From contig NZ_VAWE01000001.1 in assembly GCF_005795905.1 (NCBI RefSeq), forward strand, positions 1,364,001-1,428,000: a stretch of 64,000 nucleotides of DNA, read 5' to 3'. The position numbers were made by a program, and so were the translations under genes. Shown here in pieces: positions 1 through 8,699 of this stretch. The notes under the pieces were generated by a model. The model ran no database searches, was not told where the DNA came from, and saw nothing but the letters and a program-made list of their open reading frames with translations. The stretch is from Streptomyces marianii. GTDB lineage: Bacteria; Actinomycetota; Actinomycetes; Streptomycetales; Streptomycetaceae. Each line of letters begins with the position of its first letter. Within the stretch, counting starts at the first letter, position 1.

Positions 1-1
1 G

Positions 2-223
2 CTGCTGGATGCGCTGACGGCCCGGGCCGAGTCGGACGGCAGGCCGGCGCTGCTGCTGTGGGTGCTCTGGGAGAACCGGCGGGCGTGCCGCTTCCCCGAG
101 AGGGCGGGATTCCTGGCCGACGGGGCGGAGGAACCGTTCGAAGTGGACGGTGTCGCCGTGCCCGAGACGCGTTACCGCAGGCGGCTGAGCGCCGCGGAGG
201 CGGCGGCGGACAGTCGGGGGTGA
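2..223 (+). CDS. GNAT family N-acetyltransferase (C-terminal part only)
   Basis: The reading frame enters from outside the window and ends at TGA 221-223, leaving 73 C-terminal residues. They contain a stretch reading LWENRRACRFPERAGFLADG followed by EEPFEVDGVAVPETRYRR, which is the motif B/C-terminal pattern of GNAT acetyltransferases (acetyl-CoA-dependent N-acylation; substrate unknown). The last 52 bases overlap the 3' end of the convergent HEAT-repeat gene on the other strand. The start and most of the domain lie outside the window, so only the family can be named. Confidence 0.7.
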   Translation: MLDALTARAESDGRPALLLWVLWENRRACRFPERAGFLADGAEEPFEVDGVAVPETRYRRRLSAAEAAADSRG

Positions 224-747
224 GCCAGCGCGGACTCCAGGACCGGACGGGCGCGCTCGTCGGCGAGTGCGCCGAGCCCCTCCACACAGGCGAGGGCGAC
301 GCGCCAGTGCGGGTCGCCGGGGGCGAGTCTCCGGCCCAGGGCGGTGATGAGCGCCGGCGCGGACTCGGGTGCGCGCAGGGTGGTGAGGAGCCGGACGGGG
401 ACAAGGGCGTAGGCGACGCGCAGTTCGTTGGTCGCGAGGGCGGCGGCGGCCGCCGCGGTACGGGGATCGCCGAGCCTGCTCAGAGCGTGGGAGGCGGAGA
501 CGCAGCGCTCCGGATCCCGGTGGTTGAGCAGCAGCACGAGCGGTTCGAAGGAACGGCGGTCGCCGGCGCAGCCGAGTCGGAAAGCGGCTATCTCCCGTGC
601 CCACAGCGGCAGCTGGGTCTGGGTCAGCACGGTGGCCAGGGCGTCGGGATCCGCGATCGCGGTCAGCCGCCTGTGCAGTTCGTCGTCCGCCGGCCCGGTC
701 AGCTCGCGGCGTGTGCGGCGGGCAAGATCCTCGAGATCCGCGTCCAT
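172..747 (-). CDS. HEAT-repeat domain protein
   Basis: This 191-residue protein is helical and rich in Ala, Leu and Arg. It shows four to five HEAT-like helical pairs, for example around LARRTRRELT, REIAAFRLGC, VSASHALSRLGDPR, VRLLTTLRAPESAPALI and VACVEGLGALADERARPVL. HEAT repeats form protein-binding solenoids and no catalytic residues are visible. There is no signal peptide or membrane segment, so it is probably cytosolic. The ATG at 747 is the first start in the frame. The gene ends inside the 3' end of the convergent acetyltransferase gene. The function is unknown; related proteins in Streptomyces are annotated only by the repeat. Confidence 0.7.
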   Translation of the reverse strand: MDADLEDLARRTRRELTGPADDELHRRLTAIADPDALATVLTQTQLPLWAREIAAFRLGCAGDRRSFEPLVLLLNHRDPERCVSASHALSRLGDPRTAAAAAALATNELRVAYALVPVRLLTTLRAPESAPALITALGRRLAPGDPHWRVALACVEGLGALADERARPVLESALAHPRLSAAASAALSRLR

Positions 748-1426
748 GCGAGCAGCCTAGGGCCCGCGCCCGCGGCCGGTGGGGCTCTTCGCGGATCGCC
801 GCCCCCGCGCGGACGCGGCCGCGCGGTCGTCCCGGGTCCGCCGGGGATTGCCGACCCGGCCGCAGGCCCGCTCACCCGTGCGACGCGGTCCCCCCGTCAC
901 CCGGCGCGGACCCGGCCGCGGGTCCGTCCCCTGCCCGGGCAGCGGCCCCGCGCGCCGGTGCCCACGGCCGCCCGCCCCGCGCACCCCCGCCCAGGGGAGA
1001 TCGGGGCAGCGCACGCCCCGAAGGCACCGGCAGCCGCGGACCGGCCCGGTACCCGGCCGTCCTTCGAAGGCGACCCGTCGTTCCGCCTGGCGCGGTTCGC
1101 CCGGTGGCGGCGCAGATCACATCCGCGCAGGGCTGGCGCGCTCGTTACCCGCGAGTTAATCTCATGTGAGCGGGCAACACCCGCTCTGCTCTCGGCGGCC
1201 TGGTGACGCAGCCGTTCGGGGGTGACTCCCCGGCCCCACGGCCCGGGAGAGTCGGTCGGTTCGGCAGTTCAGTACGGCGTGACTCCGGGACAGGGTCCGT
1301 CGCCACCTTCATCGCGACACGCACCCTGCGCGTGCCGCGCGCCCCTCCGGTCCGCGGACGCGGACCGCCTTCGGCGCCCTGCGGCACGTACGCCCTCCCT
1401 CAGTCGTCACTCACTCCTGGAGTCCC
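748..1426. other. Intergenic region upstream of the hydroxyacyl-CoA dehydrogenase
   Basis: These 680 bases lie between two divergently transcribed genes. Several long open frames exist on both strands, but none has recognisable protein similarity. From 748 to about 1130 the sequence is simple GC-rich DNA. From 1140 to 1190 the base composition drops and inverted-repeat elements appear; these are listed separately. This stretch probably holds the promoters of both flanking genes. Confidence 0.5.
1144..1186. promoter_or_regulatory. Operator-like inverted repeats upstream of the 3-hydroxyacyl-CoA dehydrogenase gene
   Basis: GTTACCCGC (1144-1152) and GCGGGCAAC (1170-1178) form an inverted repeat with 8 of 9 positions paired, around a TTAATCTCATGTGA core. 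A second perfect repeat GAGCGGG (1168-1174)/CCCGCTC (1180-1186) overlaps it. The inner GTTACCCGCGAGTTAA is itself partly palindromic around CGCG. It lies about 240 bp upstream of the start and is much less GC-rich than its surroundings. It could bind the nearby TetR protein or another acyl-CoA-responsive regulator; the link is inferred. Confidence 0.35.
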
Positions 1427-1429
1427 GTG

Positions 1430-3211
1430 ATGGACACCCCTCTCTCCACCATCGCCGTCGTCGGTCTCGGCACCATGGGCACCGGTATCGCCGAGGTGCT
1501 CGCCCGGGCCGGACGTGAGGTCATCGGCATCGACGTCAGCGAGACCGCCGCGCGCCACGCCGCCACCGCCCTCGAAGCGTCCACCGCACGCGCCGTGCAG
1601 CGCGAGCGCCTCACCGAGGAGGAGCGGCGGAACGTCCTGGCCCGTTTCCGTACCTTCTCCGACATCCAGGCGGCGGCCGAGGCCGACCTCGTGATCGAGG
1701 TCGTGCCCGAGTCGTACGAGCTGAAGCAGCAGGTCTTCCGGGAGCTCGACGCCGTCGTCCGCCCCGGAACGATCCTCGCCACCGGCACCAACGCGCTGTC
1801 CGTGACCCGGCTCGCCGCCGACTCGGCGCACCCCGAGCGGGTTCTCGGCATGCACTTCTTCAACCCGGCCCCCGCGATGCGCCTGGTCGAGGTGGTCTCC
1901 TCGGTGCTGACCGCCCCGCAGGCGGTGGAGGCCGTCACCGCGCTCGCCCGCGACCTCGGCAAGGAGCCGGTCGCCGTCGGCGACCGTCCCGGATTCGTCG
2001 CGGACGGGCTGCTCTTCGGCTACCTCAACCAGGCCGCCGCAATGTACGAGGCGAAGTACGCCTCCCGCGAGGACATCGACGCCGCGATGAAGCTGGGCTG
2101 CGGGCTGCCGATGGGCCCGCTGGCGCTGCTCGACCTGATCGGCATCGACACGGCCCGCACCGTCCTGGACGCCATGTACGCCGAGTCCCACGACCGGCTG
2201 CACGCTCCCGCGCCGATCCTGAAGCAACTCAGCGAGGCGGGGCTGACCGGCCGCAAGTCGGGCCGCGGCTTCTACACCTACGAGGCCCCGGACAGCGGCA
2301 CGGTCGTCCGCGACGCGCTGACCCCGCTGGAGACCACACAGTCCGCCGGCGGCCGCCCGGTGAGCTCGGTCGGCGTGGCCGGTTCCGGCACGATGGCCAG
2401 CGGGATCGCGGAGGTCTTCGCGAAGGCCGGTTACGACGTGGTCCTCGCCGCCCGCAGCCAGGAGAAGGCGGAGACCGCCAAGTCCCGTATCGCCAAGTCG
2501 CTTTCGCGCTCCGTCGACAAGGGGCGGCTGACCGCCGAGGCGCGGGACGAGACGCTGGCGCGGATCACTCCGGCCGGGTCGCTGGACGCCTTCGCCGAGG
2601 TCGATCTGGCGCTGGAGGCCGTCGCGGAGGACCTCGAGGTCAAGCAGCAGCTGTTCGCGACGCTCGACAAGGTCTGCAAGCCGGGCGCGGTCCTCGCCAC
2701 CACGACGTCCTCACTGCCCGTCGTCGCCTGCGCCCGGGCCACCTCGCGGCCCCAGGACGTCATCGGGATGCACTTCTTCAACCCGGCGCCGGCGATGAAG
2801 CTCGTCGAGGTGGTCCGTACGGTCCTGACCTCGGACGACGTCCACGCCACGGTTCGCGGGGTGACGGCGAGGATCAGGAAGCACGCCGTCGACTGCGGTG
2901 ACCGCGCCGGCTTCATCGTGAACGCCCTGCTGTTCCCGTACCTGAACAACGCGATCAAGATGGTGGAAGAGCACTACGCGACCCTCGACGACATCGACGC
3001 GGCGATGAAGCTCGGCGGCGGATACCCGATGGGGCCCTTCGAACTGCTCGACGTGGTCGGTCTCGACGTCTCCCTCGCCATCGAGAAGGTGCTGCACCGG
3101 GAGTTCCGTGACCCGGGTCTGGCCCCGGCGCCGCTGCTCGAGCACCTCGTGGCCGCGGGCTGCCTGGGCCGCAAGACGGGCCGCGGCTTCCGCGAATATG
3201 CCCGGCGCTGA
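1430..3211 (+). CDS. 3-hydroxyacyl-CoA (3-hydroxybutyryl-CoA) dehydrogenase, tandem double-domain protein
   Basis: The 593-residue protein contains two complete 3-hydroxyacyl-CoA dehydrogenase units in tandem. Each has a Rossmann motif (GLGTMGTGIAEVLARAG near residue 13, GSGTMASGIAEVFAKAG near 318), the substrate-pocket motif HFFNPAPAM and a C-terminal helical domain containing AAMKLG and GPxxLLD. It should interconvert acetoacetyl-CoA and 3-hydroxybutyryl-CoA using NAD(P), feeding crotonyl-CoA to Ccr. In S. coelicolor the same gene type (SCO6475, by recall) sits beside the ccr cluster. A GTG at 1427 directly precedes the ATG at 1430. GGAG at 1419-1422 is seven bases from the ATG, which is preferred. 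Only one catalytic unit per chain may be active, which cannot be decided here. Confidence 0.88.
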   Translation: MDTPLSTIAVVGLGTMGTGIAEVLARAGREVIGIDVSETAARHAATALEASTARAVQRERLTEEERRNVLARFRTFSDIQAAAEADLVIEVVPESYELKQQVFRELDAVVRPGTILATGTNALSVTRLAADSAHPERVLGMHFFNPAPAMRLVEVVSSVLTAPQAVEAVTALARDLGKEPVAVGDRPGFVADGLLFGYLNQAAAMYEAKYASREDIDAAMKLGCGLPMGPLALLDLIGIDTARTVLDAMYAESHDRLHAPAPILKQLSEAGLTGRKSGRGFYTYEAPDSGTVVRDALTPLETTQSAGGRPVSSVGVAGSGTMASGIAEVFAKAGYDVVLAARSQEKAETAKSRIAKSLSRSVDKGRLTAEARDETLARITPAGSLDAFAEVDLALEAVAEDLEVKQQLFATLDKVCKPGAVLATTTSSLPVVACARATSRPQDVIGMHFFNPAPAMKLVEVVRTVLTSDDVHATVRGVTARIRKHAVDCGDRAGFIVNALLFPYLNNAIKMVEEHYATLDDIDAAMKLGGGYPMGPFELLDVVGLDVSLAIEKVLHREFRDPGLAPAPLLEHLVAAGCLGRKTGRGFREYARR

Positions 3212-3305
3212 TTCCGGCCGCGCGAACGGAGCGGGCGGCCGACGGGGAGGAGCGTGGGTCGGCGAGCGGGTCGAGGGCCGAGCCCGGCAAGGCGGAGGAG
3301 GAGAG

Positions 3306-3357
3306 CCCCGTGGCCCTTCGGGCCCGGAGCCCCTCCCGGGCCCGAAGGGCCACGGGG
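3306..3357 (+). terminator. Perfect 22-bp hairpin after the hydroxyacyl-CoA dehydrogenase gene
   Basis: The left arm at 3306-3327 (beginning CCCCGTGGCCC) is perfectly complementary to 3336-3357, with an 8-base loop. It lies 95 bases after the stop codon and before the same-strand TetR gene. There is no U-tract, as is usual for Streptomyces terminators. It would separate the dehydrogenase transcript from the regulator. Confidence 0.8.
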
Positions 3358-3518
3358 GACTCGCCGCGCGCGACGACGTCGCAGCCGGGCGGCAACCGTC
3401 GGCCCGCGACGCCGCGGACCCCGGTGCCGGCCGCCCGGCCTGGGGCGGGCTGCTGGACGGAACGGGCAGCCCGCCCCTGGAGGCGCAGCCCCCTGCGCGG
3501 ATGCAGTACGTTCAGGGC

Positions 3519-4355
3519 ATGTCCCAGCCCGCTGACGCCCACCGACGCACCGCCCGGAACTCCGCCGCGCCCGCGACGTCCGACGCCCCCGAGAGCGCCG
3601 CGGGCAGCCGCGCCGCCGCCCAGCGGCTCAAGATGCGCCGAGAGCTGGCGGCGGCCGCGATGGAACTGTTCGCGACCAAGGGGTACGAGGCGACGACCGT
3701 CGACGAGATCGCGGCGGCGGCCGGGGTCGCCCGGCGCACCTTCTTCCGGCACTTCCGCTCCAAGGAAGAGGCGATCTTCCCCGACCACGACGACACGCTC
3801 GTGCGGGCCGAGGCCGTGCTGAACGCCGCTCCGGCCCATGAGCACCCGCTCGACACGGTGTGCCGGGGCATCAAGGAAGTCATGAAGATGTACGCGGCGT
3901 CTCCCGCGGTGTCCGTCGAGCGGTATCGCCTGACCCGCGAGGTACCGACGCTGCGGGAACGGGAGATCGCCTCGGTGGCCCGCTACGAACGGCTCTTCAC
4001 CCGCTATCTGCTGGGCCACTTCGACGAGCGCGACCACCACTACGGCAATGACGACCCGCTGCTCGCCGAAGTCGCGGCGTCCGCTGTGGTCACCGCGCAC
4101 AACCATGTGCTGAGGCGCTGGCTGCGGGCGGGCGGCCAGGGCGATGTGGAGGCCCAGCTCGACCACGCCTTCGCCATCGTCCGCGAGACGTTCGGCTCCG
4201 GTATCGGCGCGGGCCGCGCCGGGGCGGAACGCGCCCCCGCCTCCGCCGCCGCGCAGGTGCGGACGGGCGACGAGGTCCTGGTCGCGGTGGCCCGCACGGA
4301 CGCCCCGCTCCCCGAGGTGATGCGCACGATCGAGGAAGCGCTGCGCCGCCGCTGA
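3519..4355 (+). CDS. TetR family regulator of the ethylmalonyl-CoA cluster
   Basis: A 278-residue protein with a low-complexity N-terminal tail of about 35 residues. A TetR DNA-binding domain follows (LKMRRELAAAAMELFATKGY, then TTVDEIAAAAGVARRTFFRHF and the KEEAIF signature), and then an acyl-ligand-type C-terminal domain. The frame is open far upstream, but the Ala/Pro/Gly-rich extension overlaps a hairpin, so the ATG at 3519 is preferred; the Shine-Dalgarno is weak (AGGG at 3514-3517) and the ATG at 3501 is an alternative. The gene lies between the dehydrogenase and ccr, as in S. coelicolor (SCO6474 by recall). It is a natural candidate to bind the palindrome in the ccr promoter and sense a CoA thioester. 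The ligand is not known. Confidence 0.82.
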   Translation: MSQPADAHRRTARNSAAPATSDAPESAAGSRAAAQRLKMRRELAAAAMELFATKGYEATTVDEIAAAAGVARRTFFRHFRSKEEAIFPDHDDTLVRAEAVLNAAPAHEHPLDTVCRGIKEVMKMYAASPAVSVERYRLTREVPTLREREIASVARYERLFTRYLLGHFDERDHHYGNDDPLLAEVAASAVVTAHNHVLRRWLRAGGQGDVEAQLDHAFAIVRETFGSGIGAGRAGAERAPASAAAQVRTGDEVLVAVARTDAPLPEVMRTIEEALRRR

Positions 4356-4361
4356 CGGCGT

Positions 4362-4402
4362 CGCGACGGCCCGGCCCGGCCGTGCCGGGCCGGGCCGTCG
4401 CG
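4362..4402 (+). terminator. 19-bp GC hairpin after the TetR gene
   Basis: Arms 4362-4380 and 4384-4402 are perfectly complementary around a three-base CGT loop and start six bases after the TetR stop codon. This is a very stable intrinsic-type terminator that isolates the regulator from the ccr promoter region. Confidence 0.85.
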
Positions 4403-5332
4403 TTCCGGGGCGTGAGGTTCCCCCGGCTCCGGGACGTCGGGATCCGGAACACCGGGCTCCTTGCACCGACCCGATCCCCGCCCACCGGCCGCGGGCGGCG
4501 GACCCGGCTCCGACACCTGACCGCAGGCCGGGCACGGCACGCTCACACCGCGCGGGAACAGGAACACGGCGCACGGCCGCGCGGGGGCTCGCCGGCGCGA
4601 GACGGCCGGAGGCCCGCCTGGCGGCCGCGGCACGCGGGTGGGACTGCCGGCCCGCCCCCACGAACACGGCTGCGAGCGGAACGAGTTCCGCAGTCCGGCG
4701 GCGCCCGAGGCCGTCCCCGTGACCCCGCATCACCACCTGCGCGCTCCCCGGCCGCCCGGCCGCGGAGCGCTCCGGCGCGCCCGCGACGTCGGGCGGGGCC
4801 GGCCGTCGCCGCACAGGTCCCGGCGACGACCGCCGCCGGTCCGGCCGGGAGCCCGGAGGCGGCGCCGGAGCCAGGGGCGCGTCCATGACATAGACCACAC
4901 CGCAGTCACCGAGCGGACGCGGACGGGAACTCCGCGCAACCGCAGCACCTGCCGGGAGGGCCGTTCACGCAGGTCAGCCCCGAATTCGATCGATCATCGC
5001 TCATGTGTGACGCGGAGATTGCATGTGAGTGAAATTGTTGGCACGCAGTGTCTTGCGGGCTGGCACGGCGTGCCATACGTTGAAGTTGTCCGGGCGGCCG
5101 GCGTGCAGAGGACTCTCGTACGCCGGCTGTCCCCGCAAGCCCCACGGCTCGCGCGCCCGGACGCCTGCGTCACAGGCAACCTCCCGCGCACACCAGCGCT
5201 GCCAGCACCACCCGCCGAACCGACGGCACACCTCCACAGAAGCAGCACTCCCCGACGTTCCCCTCAGCGCTCTCGCCCGCGAGACGCCTCCCCGGCCCCG
5301 GGCCGGGGGACACCATTCGCCGGAGGCACACC
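4403..5332. other. Long intergenic region upstream of ccr
   Basis: About 930 bases with no supported gene. From 4403 to 4900 it is simple GC-rich sequence whose open frames have no family resemblance. From about 4980 to 5100 it becomes clearly less GC-rich and contains the candidate ccr promoter and palindrome. From 5100 to 5330 it would be a long 5' leader for ccr, ending in a strong GGAGG. Confidence 0.5.
5053..5081 (+). promoter_or_regulatory. Candidate ccr promoter with an embedded operator palindrome
   Basis: TTGCGG (5053-5058) and TACGTT (5076-5081), spaced 17 bases, fit an HrdB-type promoter (TTGNNN / TANNNT). The spacer holds a perfect palindrome TGGCAC-GGC-GTGCCA at 5061-5075, a classic place for a repressor. 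Upstream half-like sequence TTGGCACG occurs at 5038-5045. The predicted transcript would have a leader of about 240 nt before ccr. The adjacent TetR protein is the likely ligand-responsive binder; this is inferred from position only. Confidence 0.45.
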
Positions 5333-6670
5333 GTGAAGGAAATCCTGGACGCGATCCAGTCGCCGGACTCCACGTCCGCCGACTTCGCCGCACTGCCGCT
5401 CCCCGAGTCGTACCGGGCGGTCACCGTGCACAAGGACGAGACCGAGATGTTCGCGGGACTCACCACGCGCGAGAAGGACCCGCGCAAGTCCCTGCACCTC
5501 GACGAGGTCCCGGTCCCCGAGCTCGGGCCCGGTGAGGCCCTGGTGGCCGTGATGGCCAGCTCGGTGAACTACAACTCCGTGTGGACCTCGATCTTCGAGC
5601 CTCTGTCGACCTTCGGCTTCCTCGAGCGCTACGGCCGGCTCTCCGAGCTCACCAAGCGCCACGACCTGCCGTACCACATCATCGGCTCCGACCTCGCGGG
5701 CGTCGTGCTGCGCACGGGCCCGGGCGTCAACGCCTGGAACCCCGGCGACGAGGTCGTCGCGCACTGCCTCTCCGTCGAGCTGGAGTCCTCGGACGGCCAC
5801 AACGACACGATGCTCGACCCCGAGCAGCGCATCTGGGGCTTCGAGACCAACTTCGGCGGCCTCGCCGAGATCGCGCTGGTGAAGTCCAACCAGCTGATGC
5901 CGAAGCCCAAGCACCTCAGCTGGGAGGAGGCCGCCGCGCCGGGCCTGGTCAACTCCACCGCGTACCGCCAGCTCGTCTCGCGGAACGGCGCGGCGATGAA
6001 GCAGGGCGACAACGTCCTGATCTGGGGTGCCAGCGGCGGCCTCGGCTCATACGCCACCCAGTTCGCGCTGGCCGGCGGCGCCAACCCGATCTGCGTCGTC
6101 TCCAGCGAGCAGAAGGCCGACATCTGCCGGTCCATGGGCGCCGACGCCATCATCGACCGCAGCGCCGAGGGCTACAAGTTCTGGAAGGACGAGCGGACCC
6201 AGGACCCGAAGGAGTGGAAGCGCTTCGGCAAGCGCATCCGCGAGTTCACCGGTGGCGAGGACATCGACATCGTCTTCGAGCACCCCGGCCGCGAGACCTT
6301 CGGCGCGAGCGTCTACGTCACCCGCAAGGGCGGCACCATCACCACCTGCGCCTCGACCTCGGGCTACATGCACGAGTACGACAACCGCTACCTGTGGATG
6401 TCGCTGAAGCGGATCATCGGCTCCCACTTCGCCAACTACCGCGAGGCCTGGGAGGCCAACCGCCTCATCGCCAAGGGCAAGATCCACCCGACCCTGTCGA
6501 AGACGTACGCGCTGGAGGACACGGGCCAGGCCGCCCACGACGTCCACCGCAACGTGCACCAGGGCAAGGTCGGCGTGCTCTGCCTGGCGCCCGAGGAGGG
6601 CCTGGGCGTGCGCGACGAGGAGATGCGCGCCCAGCACCTCGACGCCATCAACCGCTTCCGGAACATCTGA
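5333..6670 (+). CDS. ccr: Crotonyl-CoA carboxylase/reductase
   Basis: This 445-residue medium-chain dehydrogenase catalyses NADPH-dependent reductive carboxylation of crotonyl-CoA to (2S)-ethylmalonyl-CoA, the key step of the ethylmalonyl-CoA pathway. The NADPH-binding motif WGASGGLGSYATQFA starts at residue 231. The four CO2-binding residues known from the Kitasatospora setae enzyme are present at matching positions: Asn81, Phe170, Glu171 and His365. This marks it as a true carboxylase. Length is normal. The GTG start at 5333 has GGAGG at 5322-5326, six bases away. It heads a tightly packed set of five genes. The product also supplies ethylmalonyl-CoA extender units for polyketides. Confidence 0.97.
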   Translation: MKEILDAIQSPDSTSADFAALPLPESYRAVTVHKDETEMFAGLTTREKDPRKSLHLDEVPVPELGPGEALVAVMASSVNYNSVWTSIFEPLSTFGFLERYGRLSELTKRHDLPYHIIGSDLAGVVLRTGPGVNAWNPGDEVVAHCLSVELESSDGHNDTMLDPEQRIWGFETNFGGLAEIALVKSNQLMPKPKHLSWEEAAAPGLVNSTAYRQLVSRNGAAMKQGDNVLIWGASGGLGSYATQFALAGGANPICVVSSEQKADICRSMGADAIIDRSAEGYKFWKDERTQDPKEWKRFGKRIREFTGGEDIDIVFEHPGRETFGASVYVTRKGGTITTCASTSGYMHEYDNRYLWMSLKRIIGSHFANYREAWEANRLIAKGKIHPTLSKTYALEDTGQAAHDVHRNVHQGKVGVLCLAPEEGLGVRDEEMRAQHLDAINRFRNI

Positions 6671-6686
6671 GTCAGAGGTCCATCAG

Positions 6687-8699
6687 ATGACAGAGCGTCA
6701 GAAGGACCGGCCGTGGCTCATGCGCACGTACGCCGGTCACTCCACGGCCGAGGCGTCCAACGAGCTGTACCGGCGCAACCTCGCCAAGGGCCAGACCGGT
6801 CTGTCGGTCGCGTTCGACCTGCCGACGCAGACCGGCTACGACCCCGACCACGTCCTCGCCCGCGGCGAGGTCGGCCGGGTCGGGGTGCCGGTCTCGCACC
6901 TCGGTGACATGCGGCGGCTGTTCCAGGACATCCCCCTGGAGCAGATGAACACCTCGATGACCATCAACGCCACCGCCATGTGGCTGCTGGCGCTCTACCA
7001 GGTGGTCGCGGAGGAGCAGGGCGCCGACGTCACCCGGCTCCAGGGGACGACGCAGAACGACATCGTCAAGGAGTACCTGTCGCGCGGAACGCACGTCTTC
7101 CCGCCCGGTCCGTCGCTGCGCCTGACCACCGACATGATCACCTACACGGTGGCGAACATCCCCAAGTGGAACCCGATCAACATCTGCAGCTACCACCTGC
7201 AGGAGGCCGGGGCCACACCCGTCCAGGAGATCGCCTACGCGATGTCCACGGCGATAGCCGTCCTGGACGCGGTGCGCGACTCCGGCCAGGTGCCGCAGGA
7301 GAAGTTCGGCGACGTCGTCGCCCGGATCTCCTTCTTCGTGAACGCGGGCGTCCGCTTCATCGAGGAGATGTGCAAGATGCGCGCCTTCGGCCGCATCTGG
7401 GAGAAGATCACGAGCGAGCGCTACGGCATCGGGAACGCCAAGCAGCGGCGCTTCCGCTACGGCGTCCAGGTCAACTCGCTCGGCCTGACCGAGGCCCAGC
7501 CGGAGAACAACGTCCAGCGCATCGTCCTCGAGATGCTGGCCGTGACGCTCTCCAAGGACGCCCGCGCCCGTGCCGTCCAGCTCCCGGCGTGGAACGAGGC
7601 CCTCGGCCTGCCCCGCCCCTGGGACCAGCAGTGGTCCCTGCGCATCCAGCAGGTCCTCGCCCACGAGAGCGACCTGCTGGAGTACGAGGACATCTTCGCC
7701 GGCTCGCACGTCATCGAGGCCAAGGTGGACGCCCTCGTCGAGGAGTCGCTCGCCGAGATCGACCGGATCCAGGAGATGGGCGGCGCCATGGCGGCCGTCG
7801 AGTCCGGCTACCTGAAGTCGCAGCTGGTGTCCTCGCACGCCGAGCGGCGGGCCCGGATCGAGGCCGGCGACGAGAAGATCGTCGGCGTCAACGTCTTCGA
7901 GACGACCGAGCCCAACCCGCTCACCGCGGACCTCGACACCGCGATCATGACGGTCGACCCCGCGAACGAGGCCCGGGTCGTGGCCAAGCTGCACGAGTGG
8001 CGCGACAACCGGGACGAGAGCCGCGCCCAGGACGCCCTGGCCGCGCTCAAGGCCGCGGCCGCGGGCGACGCCAACCTGATGGCCGCCACGGTCGAGTGCG
8101 CCCGCGCCGGCGTCACCACCGGCGAGTGGGCCTGGGCGCTGCGGGACGTCTTCGGCGAGTTCCGTGCCCCGACCGGGGTGTCGTCGGCCCCGGTGGCCGT
8201 CGCCGCCGAGGCGGGCACGCCGCTCGCCCTGGTCCGCGAGAAGGTGTCCCGCACCGCCGACGAGCTCGGCTCGGGCCGGCTGCGGCTGCTGGTCGGCAAG
8301 CCGGGTCTGGACGGGCACTCCAACGGCGCGGAGCAGATCGCCGTACGGGCGCGCGACGCGGGCTTCGAGGTGGTCTACCAGGGCATCCGGCTCACGCCCG
8401 AGCAGATCGTCGCCGCCGCCCTCGCCGAGGACGTGCACTGCGTGGGTCTGTCGATCCTGTCCGGCTCGCACGCCGAGCTGGTGCCGGACGTGCTGGAGCG
8501 CCTGCGTGAGGCCGGCGCCGCCGACATCCCGGTGGTCGTCGGCGGGATCATCCCGAACGGCGACGCCGAGGAACTGAGGCGTGCGGGTGTGGCCGCCGTC
8601 TTCACCCCGAAGGACTTCGGCATCACGGAGATCATCGGCCGTATCGTCGACGAGATCCGCCAAGCGAACAAGCTCGACCCCCTGGAGGTCCCCGCATGA
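6687..8699 (+). CDS. meaA: Ethylmalonyl-CoA mutase (coenzyme B12-dependent)
   Basis: The 670-residue protein has an N-terminal methylmalonyl-CoA-mutase-type TIM barrel (RTYAGHSTAEASNELYRRNL, GLSVAFDLPTQTGYDPDH) and a C-terminal cobalamin domain. The B12 histidine motif DGHSNG lies at residues 542-547 and is followed by GLSILSGSH. It rearranges (2R)-ethylmalonyl-CoA to methylsuccinyl-CoA. Placement 16 bases after ccr, in front of the lyase gene, fits the MeaA/Ecm subgroup of mutases better than methylmalonyl-CoA or isobutyryl-CoA mutase. The stop codon overlaps the next ATG (ATGA), indicating translational coupling. Confidence 0.93.
   Translation: MTERQKDRPWLMRTYAGHSTAEASNELYRRNLAKGQTGLSVAFDLPTQTGYDPDHVLARGEVGRVGVPVSHLGDMRRLFQDIPLEQMNTSMTINATAMWLLALYQVVAEEQGADVTRLQGTTQNDIVKEYLSRGTHVFPPGPSLRLTTDMITYTVANIPKWNPINICSYHLQEAGATPVQEIAYAMSTAIAVLDAVRDSGQVPQEKFGDVVARISFFVNAGVRFIEEMCKMRAFGRIWEKITSERYGIGNAKQRRFRYGVQVNSLGLTEAQPENNVQRIVLEMLAVTLSKDARARAVQLPAWNEALGLPRPWDQQWSLRIQQVLAHESDLLEYEDIFAGSHVIEAKVDALVEESLAEIDRIQEMGGAMAAVESGYLKSQLVSSHAERRARIEAGDEKIVGVNVFETTEPNPLTADLDTAIMTVDPANEARVVAKLHEWRDNRDESRAQDALAALKAAAAGDANLMAATVECARAGVTTGEWAWALRDVFGEFRAPTGVSSAPVAVAAEAGTPLALVREKVSRTADELGSGRLRLLVGKPGLDGHSNGAEQIAVRARDAGFEVVYQGIRLTPEQIVAAALAEDVHCVGLSILSGSHAELVPDVLERLREAGAADIPVVVGGIIPNGDAEELRRAGVAAVFTPKDFGITEIIGRIVDEIRQANKLDPLEVPA

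Noticed and set aside
3108..3518. Upstream extension of the TetR frame (to 415 residues)
   Set aside because: The extra part overlaps the dehydrogenase gene and a 22-bp hairpin and is low-complexity; the DNA-binding domain is near the N-terminus when ATG 3519 is used.
5037..5056. TTGGCACG...TTGC resembling a sigma-54 promoter upstream of ccr
   Set aside because: The spacing between the GG and GC elements is wrong for sigma-54, and Streptomyces lacks that sigma factor.
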